Notes: a model not told the origin generated them from the sequence alone. DNA of 12,451 bases from Flavipsychrobacter sp. (GCA_021156265.1 JAJNBR010000053.1:1-12451); one strand, 5' to 3'. Numbered from the stretch's first letter, positions 5,724 to 12,451 are shown. Numbers and translations: made by a program.

Positions 5724-6203
5724 TTAATATTTCTGCAGCAGCACGTTGGCCGTAGCTACAACACCCTCTTCACGGCCAATGAAACTCAGGGTTTCGGTAG
5801 TGGTAGCCTTGATGGAGATATCGTCTATAGACATGTGAACGATCTCGGCAATCGTACGACGCATCTGCTCCACATACGGCTTTATCTTAGGCGCCTGCAG
5901 CAGTAACGTACTGTCTATATTCACCAGCCAGTAACCGCGCTCGCGTACCAGGTTGTAGGAACGGCGCAGCAGTATTTTGCTGTCTATGTTCTTATAAGAC
6001 GCATCTGTATCAGGAAAATGCTGGCCTATATCGCCGAGGCTAAGCGCGCCCAGCATAGCATCGCAAATAGCATGCAGCAGCACGTCTGCATCTGAGTGAC
6101 CGAGGGCGCCTTTGTTGTGGGGTATCTTCACGCCGCCCAACCAGAGGTCGCGGCCTTCTACCAATTGATGAAAATCAATTCCTTGTCCTATTCTGAATGA
6201 CAT
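5724..6203 (-). CDS. ispF: 2-C-methyl-D-erythritol 2,4-cyclodiphosphate synthase
   Basis: IspF converts CDP-methylerythritol 2-phosphate to the cyclic diphosphate, releasing CMP, in the MEP route to isoprenoids; it is a cytosolic homotrimer. The 159 residues match the family length. Metal ligands appear as D10 and H12 in GIDFH, and H44 in DADVLLHAICDAMLGA. Other conserved parts are GHSDAD (35-40), FPDTD (63-67) and the C-terminal TTTETLSFIGREEGV (134-148). ATG 6203 (MSFRIGQGIDFH) is chosen over an upstream start at 6251 because it gives the family N-terminus. A TACATTTG element lies 5 to 12 bases before this ATG, implying a very short or absent leader. It follows hutU on the same strand with a 99-base gap that probably contains a terminator. 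Confidence 0.96.
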   Translation of the reverse strand: MSFRIGQGIDFHQLVEGRDLWLGGVKIPHNKGALGHSDADVLLHAICDAMLGALSLGDIGQHFPDTDASYKNIDSKILLRRSYNLVRERGYWLVNIDSTLLLQAPKIKPYVEQMRRTIAEIVHMSIDDISIKATTTETLSFIGREEGVVATANVLLQKY

Positions 6204-6207
6204 AGGC

Positions 6208-6215
6208 CAAATGTA
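6208..6215 (-). promoter_or_regulatory. Promoter -7 element for ispF (TACATTTG)
   Basis: The minus strand reads TACATTTG, an exact TAnnTTTG match, ending only 4 bases before the ispF ATG at 6203. A start site at the usual distance would fall at or next to the ATG. No TTG at the ideal -33 spacing was found (the nearest is 12 bases upstream). Confidence 0.5.
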
Positions 6216-6237
6216 GCAATTCAGGGGCAAAAGAAAA

Positions 6238-6280
6238 ACCGAAAAGCCCATCGGCTATTACGCCTTTGCTGCTTTCCGGT
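6238..6280 (-). terminator. Possible terminator after hutU
   Basis: On the minus strand ACCGGAAAGC (6280-6271) can pair with GCTTTTCGGT (6247-6238), with one G-T pair, and is followed by TTTTC. The loop is long (23 bases), although a small inner AGCC/GGCT stem competes. It is placed correctly between the hutU stop and the ispF promoter. Confidence 0.4.
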
Positions 6281-6302
6281 TAAGTATGTATGAATGTATA
6301 TT

Positions 6303-7961
6303 TTAGATATCCAGTCCGAACTTTTTACCGGTCTCTTCGGCCAGTTCGTAGCCTGCATCTGTGTGTCGCAAAACACCCATGCCCGGGTCGTTGAACAGTA
6401 CGCGTTTCAGGCGCTCTTCAGCGTCTTGAGTACCGTCTGCAACGATCACCATACCGGCATGCAGCGAATAACCCATGCCCACACCACCACCATGGTGGAA
6501 TGACACCCAGCTGGCACCGCCTGCGGTGTTGATCAGCGCATTCAGTATCGGCCAGTCAGCAACAGCATCGCTGCCATCTTTCATTGCTTCTGTTTCGCGG
6601 TTAGGCGATGCTACAGAGCCGCAGTCCAGGTGGTCGCGGCCGATAACGATCGGCGCTTTCACTTTGCCCGTTCTTACCAGTTCGTTGAACAGCAAACCTG
6701 CTTTCTCGCGTTCTCCCATGCCCAGCCAGCAAATGCGCGCAGGCAAGCCCTGGAAGGCAATGCGATCTTTGGCCATGTGCAGCCAGCGGTGCAGCCCCTT
6801 ATTGTCCGGGAACAGTTCCATGAGCGCTTTATCTGTAGTGTAGATATCTTCAGGATCGCCGCTCAGTGCTACCCAGCGGAACGGACCTTTACCCTCGCAA
6901 AACAGAGGGCGGATATAAGCCGGAACAAATCCCGGGAAGTCGAAGGCATCTTTTACACCACGTTTATCATGTGCCTGGCCGCGCAGGTTGTTGCCATAGT
7001 CGAAGGTGATGGCGCCGCGCTTTTGCAGCTCCAGCATCTGGCGCACATGCTTAGCCATAGTATCCAGCGAGCGGGCAATGTACTCGTCCGGGTTGCTACT
7101 ACGCAAAGCATTTGCCTCAACTACACTCAGTCCTTCAGGGAAATATCCGATCAGTTCATCGTGTGCCGATGTCTGGTCAGTAAGCGTATCCGGGGTAATG
7201 TTCCTGTCGATCAGCCTTTGCAGCAGGTCTACCGCGTTGCAGCAAACACCTATTGAAATAGCTTCTTTATTCTCTTTTGCCTTCAGTGCCCAGTCAATAG
7301 CTTCATCAATATCGCCGGTGTATTTATCCAGGTAGCGCGTCTCAACGCGTTTCTTCATGCGCCATTCTTCCATCTCGGCGGCAAGGCATACACCTTCGTT
7401 CATGGTAATGGCCAGCGGCTGAGCGCCACCCATACCGCCAAGACCAGCGGTTACATTCAGCGTGCCTTTCAGCGTACCGTTGTAGTGCTGGTTAGCCAGT
7501 GAGAGATAAGTTTCATACGTACCTTGAACGATACCCTGTGAGCCGATGTATATCCAGCTACCGGCGGTCATCTGGCCATACATCATCAGGCCTTTAGCTT
7601 CCAGTTCGCGAAAGTGCTCCCAGGTAGCCCAGCGACCAACAAGGTTGGAGTTGGCGATGAGTACACGCGGCGCGTCTTTATGCGAACGGAGTACACCTAC
7701 CGGCTTACCCGATTGTACCATCAGGGTTTCATCTTCGTTCAGGTCTTTGAGTAGCTCCAGTATTTTGTCAAAGCTCTTCCAGTCGCGGGCTGCTTTACCT
7801 ATACCGCCATATACCACCAGGTCTTCAGGACGTTCAGCAACTTCAGGATCCAGGTTATTCTGTATCATCCTGAAGGCAGCTTCCGATACCCAGTTCTTAC
7901 AGGTCAGTTCACTACCGCGTGGCGAGCGTATTATTCGTTGTATTGCTTCTATTCCGGGCAT
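6303..7961 (-). CDS. hutU: Urocanate hydratase
   Basis: Urocanase adds water to urocanate to give imidazolone propionate, the second step of histidine breakdown, using tightly bound NAD+. The 552 residues match the family length. Seen: the N-terminal RSPRGSELTCKNW (12-24), NNLDPEVAERPEDLVVYGG (35-53), the glycine-rich NAD+ site TAGLGGMGGAQPLA (171-184), FDYGNNLRGQAHDKG-like segment (320-335, here with R for the last G) and PARICWLGMGER (407-418), whose C411 corresponds to the catalytic-site cysteine near position 410 of the Pseudomonas enzyme. The start is 9 bases past the purC stop, so the two are probably cotranscribed. No hutH, hutI, hutG or hut regulator is in the window, unlike the usual hut cluster. 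Confidence 0.97.
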   Translation of the reverse strand: MPGIEAIQRIIRSPRGSELTCKNWVSEAAFRMIQNNLDPEVAERPEDLVVYGGIGKAARDWKSFDKILELLKDLNEDETLMVQSGKPVGVLRSHKDAPRVLIANSNLVGRWATWEHFRELEAKGLMMYGQMTAGSWIYIGSQGIVQGTYETYLSLANQHYNGTLKGTLNVTAGLGGMGGAQPLAITMNEGVCLAAEMEEWRMKKRVETRYLDKYTGDIDEAIDWALKAKENKEAISIGVCCNAVDLLQRLIDRNITPDTLTDQTSAHDELIGYFPEGLSVVEANALRSSNPDEYIARSLDTMAKHVRQMLELQKRGAITFDYGNNLRGQAHDKRGVKDAFDFPGFVPAYIRPLFCEGKGPFRWVALSGDPEDIYTTDKALMELFPDNKGLHRWLHMAKDRIAFQGLPARICWLGMGEREKAGLLFNELVRTGKVKAPIVIGRDHLDCGSVASPNRETEAMKDGSDAVADWPILNALINTAGGASWVSFHHGGGVGMGYSLHAGMVIVADGTQDAEERLKRVLFNDPGMGVLRHTDAGYELAEETGKKFGLDI

Positions 7962-7970
7962 GCAGGTTGA

Positions 7971-8924
7971 TTACAGTGTTCCTATTTGTTGTGGAACGGG
8001 TGGAAGATGCTCAATTTCATTCTTTAGCTTGTCGTTCATCTCTTGCTCGTTCATGTCTTCTTTCACGAAGGTTTTACCTGTTACCTGCTCAAATAGCTCA
8101 ATGTAGCGTTCAGAGATACGGTTCACCACTTCGTTGGTCATTTCAGGTATTTCCTGGCCATCTTTCCCCTGGAAACCATTTTCCATCAACCACTCGCGCA
8201 CGAATTCTTTAGAAAGTTGTTTCTGCGCTTCGCCTTTCTTCTGGCGTTCTTCATAACCTTCAAGGTAGAAGTAACGTGAAGAGTCCGGTGTATGTATCTC
8301 GTCTATCAGGTAGATGGTATCGCCTATTTTACCAAACTCATATTTGGTATCCACCAGTATCAGTCCGCGCTCTTTAGCCATTTCGGTTCCGCGTTCAAAC
8401 AAGGCAAGTGTATATTTTTCCAGCTGCTCGTATTCTTTTTCAGAAACCAGGCCAGTTTTGATGATCTCTTCACGGGAGATGTCCTCATCATGGCCTTCGT
8501 GTGCTTTGGTTGTAGGCGTAAGGATCGGTTGAGGGAATTTATCGTTCTCCTTCATGCCTTCGGGCATGGTTATACCGCACAATTCGCGTTTGCCGCTTTT
8601 ATAAGTACGCCATGCATGACCGGTCAGGTATCCGCGTACTACCATTTCAACGGGATACGTTTCACATTTGTAACCGATGGTCACATTCGGCAGTGGAACT
8701 TTGATCATCCAGTTAGGAACGATGTCTTTGGTCGCATCCAGGAATTGAGCAGCTATCTGGTTCAGAACTTGACCTTTGTAAGGAATAGGACGGGGAAGTA
8801 CTACGTCGAATGCAGAAATCCGGTCGCTTACCAGCATCACCATATACTTATCTGCGATAGTGTATACATCGCGCACTTTTCCTTTATAGAAGTTGGTCTG
8901 ATTGGGTAATTGAAGTTGAGGCAT
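7971..8924 (-). CDS. purC: Phosphoribosylaminoimidazole-succinocarboxamide synthase (SAICAR synthase)
   Basis: PurC joins CAIR and aspartate, using ATP, to make SAICAR in de novo purine synthesis. At 317 residues it is the longer type, like yeast ADE1, rather than the roughly 240-residue type of E. coli. Visible parts: YKGKVRDVY (13-21) and DRISAFDVVL (34-43) of the ATP-binding lobe; YPVEMVVRGYLTGHAWRTY (90-108); the family signature LTPTTKAHEGHDEDIS (135-150); LILVDTKYEFG (188-198); and IDEIHTPDSSRYF (207-219). The ATG at 8924 gives the normal short N-terminus. A good promoter lies 53 bases upstream, directly after the terminator of the dehydrogenase gene. It heads a minus-strand run with hutU. 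Confidence 0.97.
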   Translation of the reverse strand: MPQLQLPNQTNFYKGKVRDVYTIADKYMVMLVSDRISAFDVVLPRPIPYKGQVLNQIAAQFLDATKDIVPNWMIKVPLPNVTIGYKCETYPVEMVVRGYLTGHAWRTYKSGKRELCGITMPEGMKENDKFPQPILTPTTKAHEGHDEDISREEIIKTGLVSEKEYEQLEKYTLALFERGTEMAKERGLILVDTKYEFGKIGDTIYLIDEIHTPDSSRYFYLEGYEERQKKGEAQKQLSKEFVREWLMENGFQGKDGQEIPEMTNEVVNRISERYIELFEQVTGKTFVKEDMNEQEMNDKLKNEIEHLPPVPQQIGTL

Positions 8925-8976
8925 AGTTTCTATTTCTGTTTATATATGCTTTTTTAAGGCGTTTCAAATAGGAAGG

Positions 8977-8984
8977 CAAAATTA
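8977..8984 (-). promoter_or_regulatory. Promoter -7 element for purC (TAATTTTG)
   Basis: The minus strand reads TAATTTTG, an exact TAnnTTTG match, 52 bases upstream of the purC ATG. A TTG on the same strand at 9003-9001 is 16 bases away, slightly closer than usual, and lies in the loop of the preceding terminator. Confidence 0.6.
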
Positions 8985-8987
8985 AAG

Positions 8988-9017
8988 AAGAAATGCCTCC
9001 CAATGGAGGCATTTCTT
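8988..9017 (-). terminator. Intrinsic terminator of the amino acid dehydrogenase gene
   Basis: Perfect 13-bp stem AAGAAATGCCTCC (8988-9000), loop CAAT, GGAGGCATTTCTT (9005-9017). It begins 20 bases past the dehydrogenase stop at 9038, and on the minus strand the stem is followed by a T-rich tract (CTTTAATTTT). That tract is also the purC -7 region, so terminator and next promoter are packed together. Confidence 0.88.
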
Positions 9018-9037
9018 GAGAAATATTAAATAATTGA

Positions 9038-10108
9038 CTATAATCTCGAGTTCACATTAGCTATATCTGCAAGGCGTTTCTCCGCAAGTTTCATCGCTGC
9101 TGCCTGTGTATGGATGTTTTCCTTCTCCGACAGATCAAAGATCTCGAGGGTGCGGGAGTAGATCTTTTCTACATTACCCATTACACGCTCACGGTTATAG
9201 CCATCAAGCTCAGCACCTACATTGATGAGGCCGCCCGCATTTATCAGGAAGTCGGGCGCATACAAAATGCCTTTTTCTATCAGCATCGGGCCATGAGCAC
9301 GCTCATCAGCCAGCTGGTTGTTGGCAGCGCCGGCAATGATCGCACATTTCATTTTTGAAATGCTGTCGTTGTTTACCGTTGCACCAAGAGCGCATGGAGC
9401 ATAGATATCAAATTCTTTCTCGAAAATATCACCGTTGTTCAGCACTTCCACCTTGAACTTGTCGGTAGTTTCTTTGATACGGGTTTCGTTGATGTCAGAG
9501 ATCATCACTTTCGCACCTGCTTCTATCAGGTGGCCAACGAGGTATTGACCCACATGGCCAACTCCTTGTACCAGCACTTTCTTGCCCGCCAGGCTATCGG
9601 TACCCCAATGCTTTTTAGCCGAAGCCTTCATGCCAACAAATACGCCGTAGGCTGTAAATGGTGAAGGATCGCCGCTGCCGCCCATATATTCCGGTACGCC
9701 GGTTACGTGTTCGGTTTCCAGCGAGATATATTCCATATCGCGTGCAGAAGTGTTTACGTCCTCTGCAGTGATGTACTTACCGTTCAGGCTGTCCACGAAT
9801 TTACCATAGCGCCTCCATAGGCCTTCTGATTTGATCTTGTTGGCATCGCCTATGATGACAGCTTTACCGCCACCCAGGTTCAGGTCACTGATGGCTGCTT
9901 TATAGGTCATGCCGCGGCTTAAACGCAGTGCGTCTATCACACCTTCTTCGTGGCTGTTGTAGTTCCACAGGCGGGTACCACCCAGCGCAGGGCCCAGTGT
10001 TGTATTATGTATAGCTATGATAGCATTGAGCCCTGAATACGGGTCGTGGCAGAATACGAGCTGCTCATGTCCCATTTGCTGCATAAGATCAAATACAGAT
10101 TGCTGCAT
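9038..10108 (-). CDS. Leu/Glu/Phe/Val dehydrogenase family protein (probably leucine-type)
   Basis: Amino acid dehydrogenase that reversibly deaminates an L-amino acid to its 2-oxo acid with NAD+. The 356 residues fit the leucine/phenylalanine/valine branch, shorter than glutamate dehydrogenases. Seen: GPALGGTR (39-46); GMTYKAAISDLNLGGGKAVI (66-85) with the substrate lysine K70 and catalytic K82; YITAEDVNTS with the expected Asp at 117; and the Rossmann motif GVGHVGQYL (182-190) ending in D205, which favours NAD+ over NADP+. The glycine-rich lid and lysine spacing resemble Bacillus leucine dehydrogenase (K68, K80), so branched-chain amino acids are the likely substrates, but specificity cannot be read with certainty. 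It follows pdeM with a 90-base gap holding its own promoter and ends at a strong terminator. Confidence 0.94.
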   Translation of the reverse strand: MQQSVFDLMQQMGHEQLVFCHDPYSGLNAIIAIHNTTLGPALGGTRLWNYNSHEEGVIDALRLSRGMTYKAAISDLNLGGGKAVIIGDANKIKSEGLWRRYGKFVDSLNGKYITAEDVNTSARDMEYISLETEHVTGVPEYMGGSGDPSPFTAYGVFVGMKASAKKHWGTDSLAGKKVLVQGVGHVGQYLVGHLIEAGAKVMISDINETRIKETTDKFKVEVLNNGDIFEKEFDIYAPCALGATVNNDSISKMKCAIIAGAANNQLADERAHGPMLIEKGILYAPDFLINAGGLINVGAELDGYNRERVMGNVEKIYSRTLEIFDLSEKENIHTQAAAMKLAEKRLADIANVNSRL

Positions 10109-10125
10109 GTCAAAAATTTAGGCTG

Positions 10126-10133
10126 CAAACCTA
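10126..10133 (-). promoter_or_regulatory. Promoter -7 element for the amino acid dehydrogenase (TAGGTTTG)
   Basis: The minus strand reads TAGGTTTG, an exact TAnnTTTG match, 17 bases before the ATG at 10108. It lies within a small inverted repeat (TTAGG at 10118-10122 and CCTAA at 10130-10134) that could be bound by a regulator. No TTG at the expected -33 position was seen. Confidence 0.55.
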
Positions 10134-10198
10134 AGGAAAAAAGCATTGAATCCTCTGGGGAAAAATTATATATGATTCTGGTGCGATTGCTGCATGGT

Positions 10199-10837
10199 TT
10201 AGCGCCACCGCATGACAGTTTGTTCGGCTATCACATAAACATGTTTATGGTCTTCCGGCTCTAGCACATGCGTTCCGGTGAACTGTCCGAAAGCAGGTAA
10301 AATGAACCGGTCTTCATCCTCGCAAAAGCAGCAAAGTTTGATGGTATTATGGCCGCGACGGCTGATACGTATAGCAGGATGTATGTGACCGTGTATGCAG
10401 AAGTCAGGGCAATCGTTGGGCGCGTCGTGCGCAATGAAGAAAGGACCGACCTTCAGTCCTTCCGTGTGTAGTTGAAGATTCCAGCCAGAATACATTTCTT
10501 TAGGAAGGATGTCGTGGTTGCCGGTAACAAGGTCTATATGGAGATGTTCATGCGCACTGCGCCAATGCGAGAAAATGTCTACTTCTTTGTTATGCTTGCT
10601 GTGAAACATATCGCCTGCTATCACCAGGCGCTCGATATTGTAGTCGTGTATAAGCTTCGCGAGCTTTACTTCATCCTGCGTTTGTGTGTTGCCGGGTATA
10701 GCGATGCCGTGTTTCCGGAAGTGTGCGCTTTTGCCCCAATGCAGGTCGGCCACTATTAGCATTTTTTCTGCAGGCCAGTACATGGCCCTTTCAGCCAGCA
10801 ACTTCACGTTTTCACCCTGCAATACAATGTCTAACAT
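10199..10837 (-). CDS. pdeM: Ligase-associated DNA damage response endonuclease PdeM (metallophosphoesterase)
   Basis: A calcineurin-type metallophosphoesterase of 212 residues, the usual PdeM length. Metal-site motifs in order: DLHWGKSAHFR (31-41, D31 and H33), VIAGDMFHS (72-80, D76), TGNHD (105-109), IAHDAP (135-140) and HGHIHPA (149-155). PAFGQFTG (181-188) near the end is typical of PdeM. In other bacteria the gene belongs to a repair group with an Lhr-type helicase, an MBL-fold exonuclease and an ATP-dependent DNA ligase; none of those is in this window. The ATG at 10837 is 10 bases past a clear promoter element. It is divergent from the REC-CRP regulator gene. Identity as a phosphoesterase is certain; the PdeM subgroup call is strong but made from motifs. 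Confidence 0.9.
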   Translation of the reverse strand: MLDIVLQGENVKLLAERAMYWPAEKMLIVADLHWGKSAHFRKHGIAIPGNTQTQDEVKLAKLIHDYNIERLVIAGDMFHSKHNKEVDIFSHWRSAHEHLHIDLVTGNHDILPKEMYSGWNLQLHTEGLKVGPFFIAHDAPNDCPDFCIHGHIHPAIRISRRGHNTIKLCCFCEDEDRFILPAFGQFTGTHVLEPEDHKHVYVIAEQTVMRWR

Positions 10838-10846
10838 ATAAGCGCA

Positions 10847-10861
10847 GCAAAGTTACGGAAA
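10847..10861 (-). promoter_or_regulatory. Promoter -7 element for pdeM (TAACTTTG)
   Basis: Minus strand TTTCCGTAACTTTGC contains TAACTTTG (10855-10848), an exact TAnnTTTG match. It ends 10 bases before the ATG at 10837, so the leader should be very short. Fourteen of the 15 bases equal those in front of lepA. Confidence 0.6.
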
Positions 10862-10902
10862 CAAATGCGTGGTTAACAGTCGGATATATCTCTTCCGGAA
10901 GG

Positions 10903-10932
10903 TTGAATTTTTTGCATGGCTTAGTATATTTA
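10903..10932 (+). promoter_or_regulatory. Candidate promoter of the REC-CRP regulator
   Basis: TTG at 10903-10905, a 19-base spacer, then TATATTTA at 10925-10932, seven of eight bases of the TAnnTTTG consensus. This is the only promoter in the window with a -33 TTG at the expected spacing. The leader to ATG 10993 would be about 50 bases. Confidence 0.5.
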
Positions 10933-10992
10933 CAAGATATCAACGGTTTTGTAACGCTGAACCCTGCCACCCGCAAACCATTTACACAACTA

Positions 10993-12054
10993 ATGAAGAC
11001 GATCCTGTTAATTGACGATAATGCGGACGTTCGCATGGTGATTACCGAGGTATTGGAATTATCAAACTATCGCGTACTGGCAGCTGCTGATGGCAAAGAA
11101 GGAATACTGCTGGCGCGGGAGAAGAAGCCCGACCTGATCATCTGCGATATCATGATGCCGGTCCTGGATGGCTATGCAGTAATCCACTCGTTGCAACGAT
11201 ATCCCGAAACACAGAATATCCCGTTCATCTTCCTCTCTGCAAAGGCCGAGCGAAGCGACATACGTAAAGGCATGGAGCTGGGCGCTGACGATTACATAGC
11301 TAAACCGCTAAGCAGCCCGGAAGAATTGCTCAATGCGGTAGAAAGCAGGCTCAAAAAGGCGGACCTGCTGAAAAAGGACATAGGACCGGGATTGGAAGGG
11401 CTGAACAACCTCGTGATGTCGGTGAATGGAAAAGACATACTGAAAAGCCTGACAGAGGAGGGAAGCGCTCAACGCTACAAAAAAAGGCAGGTGGTGTATA
11501 ACGAAGGCACACACCCAAAGAACCTGTTTTACGTGCAAAAGGGCAAGATCAAGGTGTTTAAGACCAATGATGACGGGAAGGAGCTGGTGACGAACATTTA
11601 TACCGATGGGGACTTTTTCGGCTATACATCGATCATCGAGGAGTCGATATACAAGGAAACAGCTCAGTCGCTGGAAGAGACGGAACTAACACTTATACCA
11701 GCATCAGATTTTAAAGACCTCCTGAACAACAGCAGGGAAATACTGCACAAATTCATACAGCTGCTGGCCAACAATGTTTCTGAACGCGAAGCACAGCTGG
11801 TAGGTGTGGCTTATAACTCGCTGCGGAAAAAAGTAGCTGATGCTTTGATCTCCATTTATAAGAAATATAAAAAGGACGAAACCGAAGATAGTACCCTAAG
11901 CATCGGGCGTGAAAACCTCGCCAACTTCACCGGTACTGCTAAAGAATCCGTTATCCGCACGCTCAGCGATTTTAAAGATGAAAAGCTGATCGACATCAAA
12001 GACGGCGACATCGTTATCCTGAATCGAAAGAAGCTGGAAAATATGATCAACTAA
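10993..12054 (+). CDS. Response regulator with receiver domain fused to CRP/FNR-type sensor and HTH
   Basis: A 353-residue one-piece regulator. Residues 1-120 are a receiver domain: MKTILLIDDN with acidic D8 and D9, phospho-acceptor D52 in IICDIMMPVLDG, switch Ser82 in IFLSAKA and K104 in YIAKPL. A linker of about 40 residues leads to a cyclic-nucleotide-binding-like barrel (about 160-245; VVYNEG, VQKGKIKVFK, TDGDFFGYTS). The phosphate-binding Arg-Ser/Thr-Ala of true cAMP sensors is not seen after FFGYTS, so cAMP binding is doubtful. Residues about 270-350 form a CRP-type winged helix (LSIGRENLANFTGTAKESVIRTLSDFKDE). ATG 10993 is chosen because it starts the receiver fold; the frame is open further upstream but encodes nothing recognisable. 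No histidine kinase is adjacent. It is divergent from pdeM and ends in a perfect terminator. Confidence 0.93.
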   Translation: MKTILLIDDNADVRMVITEVLELSNYRVLAAADGKEGILLAREKKPDLIICDIMMPVLDGYAVIHSLQRYPETQNIPFIFLSAKAERSDIRKGMELGADDYIAKPLSSPEELLNAVESRLKKADLLKKDIGPGLEGLNNLVMSVNGKDILKSLTEEGSAQRYKKRQVVYNEGTHPKNLFYVQKGKIKVFKTNDDGKELVTNIYTDGDFFGYTSIIEESIYKETAQSLEETELTLIPASDFKDLLNNSREILHKFIQLLANNVSEREAQLVGVAYNSLRKKVADALISIYKKYKKDETEDSTLSIGRENLANFTGTAKESVIRTLSDFKDEKLIDIKDGDIVILNRKKLENMIN

Positions 12055-12087
12055 ATAAAAGCCCCGCATCGCGGGGCTTTTATTTAG
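12051..12087. terminator. Perfect 17-bp bidirectional terminator containing both stop codons
   Basis: CTAAATAAAAGCCCCGC (12051-12067), loop ATC, GCGGGGCTTTTATTTAG (12071-12087). A GCCCCGC core is flanked by A-run and T-run, so it works in both directions. The TAA of the regulator (12052-12054) and the TAA of trhO (12086-12084) lie at mirror positions inside the two arms. Confidence 0.93.
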
Positions 12088-12451
12088 TCCTGGTTTCTTA
12101 CAACTCTATATGATGGGATATTCCACTGACTACGGTGTTTGCGCAACGGGTGGTCTTTTGATTTATTGAAGACCATTGGTCCATTCTCCCGTCCGGCGCG
12201 GCGTTGCCGCTGCTCATCCTGTGGCAGGTGCATTTCTTCCTGGCAATCCATGCTGCAGCAGCCTTCCAGCTTGGCAGCACAGTCGTCGCACTGTATGAAC
12301 AGCAGGTGGCAGCCATCGTTTTTGCAGTTGGTGTGCGTATCGCAATGCTTACCGCAAATATGGCATTGCGAAAGAATGTCGTCGGTTATACGCTCACCAA
12401 GGCGCTCGTCGAACACAAAGTTTTTTCCTTTGAACTTTAACGGCAGGCCTT
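12084..12451 (-). CDS. trhO: tRNA uridine(34) hydroxylase TrhO (YceA), C-terminal part only
   Basis: The 5' end lies beyond the right edge; 121 residues plus stop are visible, in phase from base 12449. TrhO hydroxylates U34 of certain tRNAs (first step to the 5-carboxymethoxy/methoxyuridine series) using a rhodanese-type domain, which is outside this window. Seen here is the family's C-terminal stretch: FKGKNFVFDERLGERI, then a block with ten cysteines in about 45 residues (CHICGKHC, CDTHTNCKNDGC, FIQCDDC, EGCCSMDC), likely a zinc-binding module, then a basic tail of about 50 residues rich in Arg, Gln and Lys. Later in-frame starts would leave the conserved sequence out, so the gene is certainly cut by the edge. 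It converges on the REC-CRP gene. Confidence 0.9.
   Translation of the reverse strand, partial: GLPLKFKGKNFVFDERLGERITDDILSQCHICGKHCDTHTNCKNDGCHLLFIQCDDCAAKLEGCCSMDCQEEMHLPQDEQRQRRAGRENGPMVFNKSKDHPLRKHRSQWNIPSYRVVRNQD

Noticed and set aside
6204..6251. Upstream start giving ispF 16 extra residues
   Set aside because: The extension contains the promoter element and does not match the IspF N-terminus; ATG 6203 fits family length.
6630..7256. Plus-strand frame of 208 codons opposite hutU
   Set aside because: Antisense shadow; the urocanase frame is unbroken and fully conserved.

Overview
This window looks like ordinary chromosomal DNA from a member of the Bacteroidota, most likely Chitinophagales (Chitinophagaceae-like). 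The placement rests on five things: the TAnnTTTG type of -7 promoter element in front of most transcription units, the lack of clear Shine-Dalgarno sequences, roughly half G+C by eye, several small lipoproteins, and the protein sequences themselves (ADE1-length PurC, DUF4268, YtxH, a REC-CRP regulator, a TrhO-like protein). It is an inference; there is no rRNA to settle it.

Layout. 1-1112 (minus) is the N-terminal 370 codons of lepA (elongation factor 4), running off the left edge. 1295-4237 is an accessory stretch of poorly known genes: a lipoprotein (+), a secreted or anchored hypothetical (minus), a 56-residue lipoprotein (+), an unrecognised 294-residue cytosolic protein (+) and a stand-alone DUF4268 protein (+). 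4238-4680 is the longest gene-free stretch; it holds a promoter-like element, a small palindrome, imperfect hairpins and six scattered GTTAC/GTAAC copies. 4681-5183 is a two-gene unit: a 52-residue lipoprotein with a membrane helix, and a YtxH-domain protein, ended by a strong hairpin. 5242-10837 is a long minus-strand block of housekeeping genes. In transcription order it is pdeM (DNA-repair phosphoesterase), a Leu/Glu/Phe/Val dehydrogenase with its own terminator, then purC, hutU, ispF and a small lipoprotein. 10993-12054 (+) is an orphan regulator fusing a receiver domain to a CRP/FNR-type sensor and helix-turn-helix. 12084-12451 (minus) is the cysteine-rich C-terminal part of trhO, cut by the right edge; it faces the regulator across a perfect 17-bp bidirectional terminator.

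How the genes work together. Most are independent housekeeping functions: translation (LepA, TrhO), purine synthesis (PurC), isoprenoid precursors (IspF), histidine and branched-chain amino acid breakdown (HutU, the dehydrogenase) and DNA repair (PdeM). purC and hutU are 9 bp apart and probably cotranscribed, with no other hut gene in view. No mobile element, CRISPR array, tRNA, rRNA or phage gene was seen, and I found no convincing new multi-gene system. The most useful second looks are the genes too short for routine calling, the twin divergent promoters at 1130-1234, an extended promoter motif shared by lepA and pdeM, and the structured gene-free region at 4238-4680.
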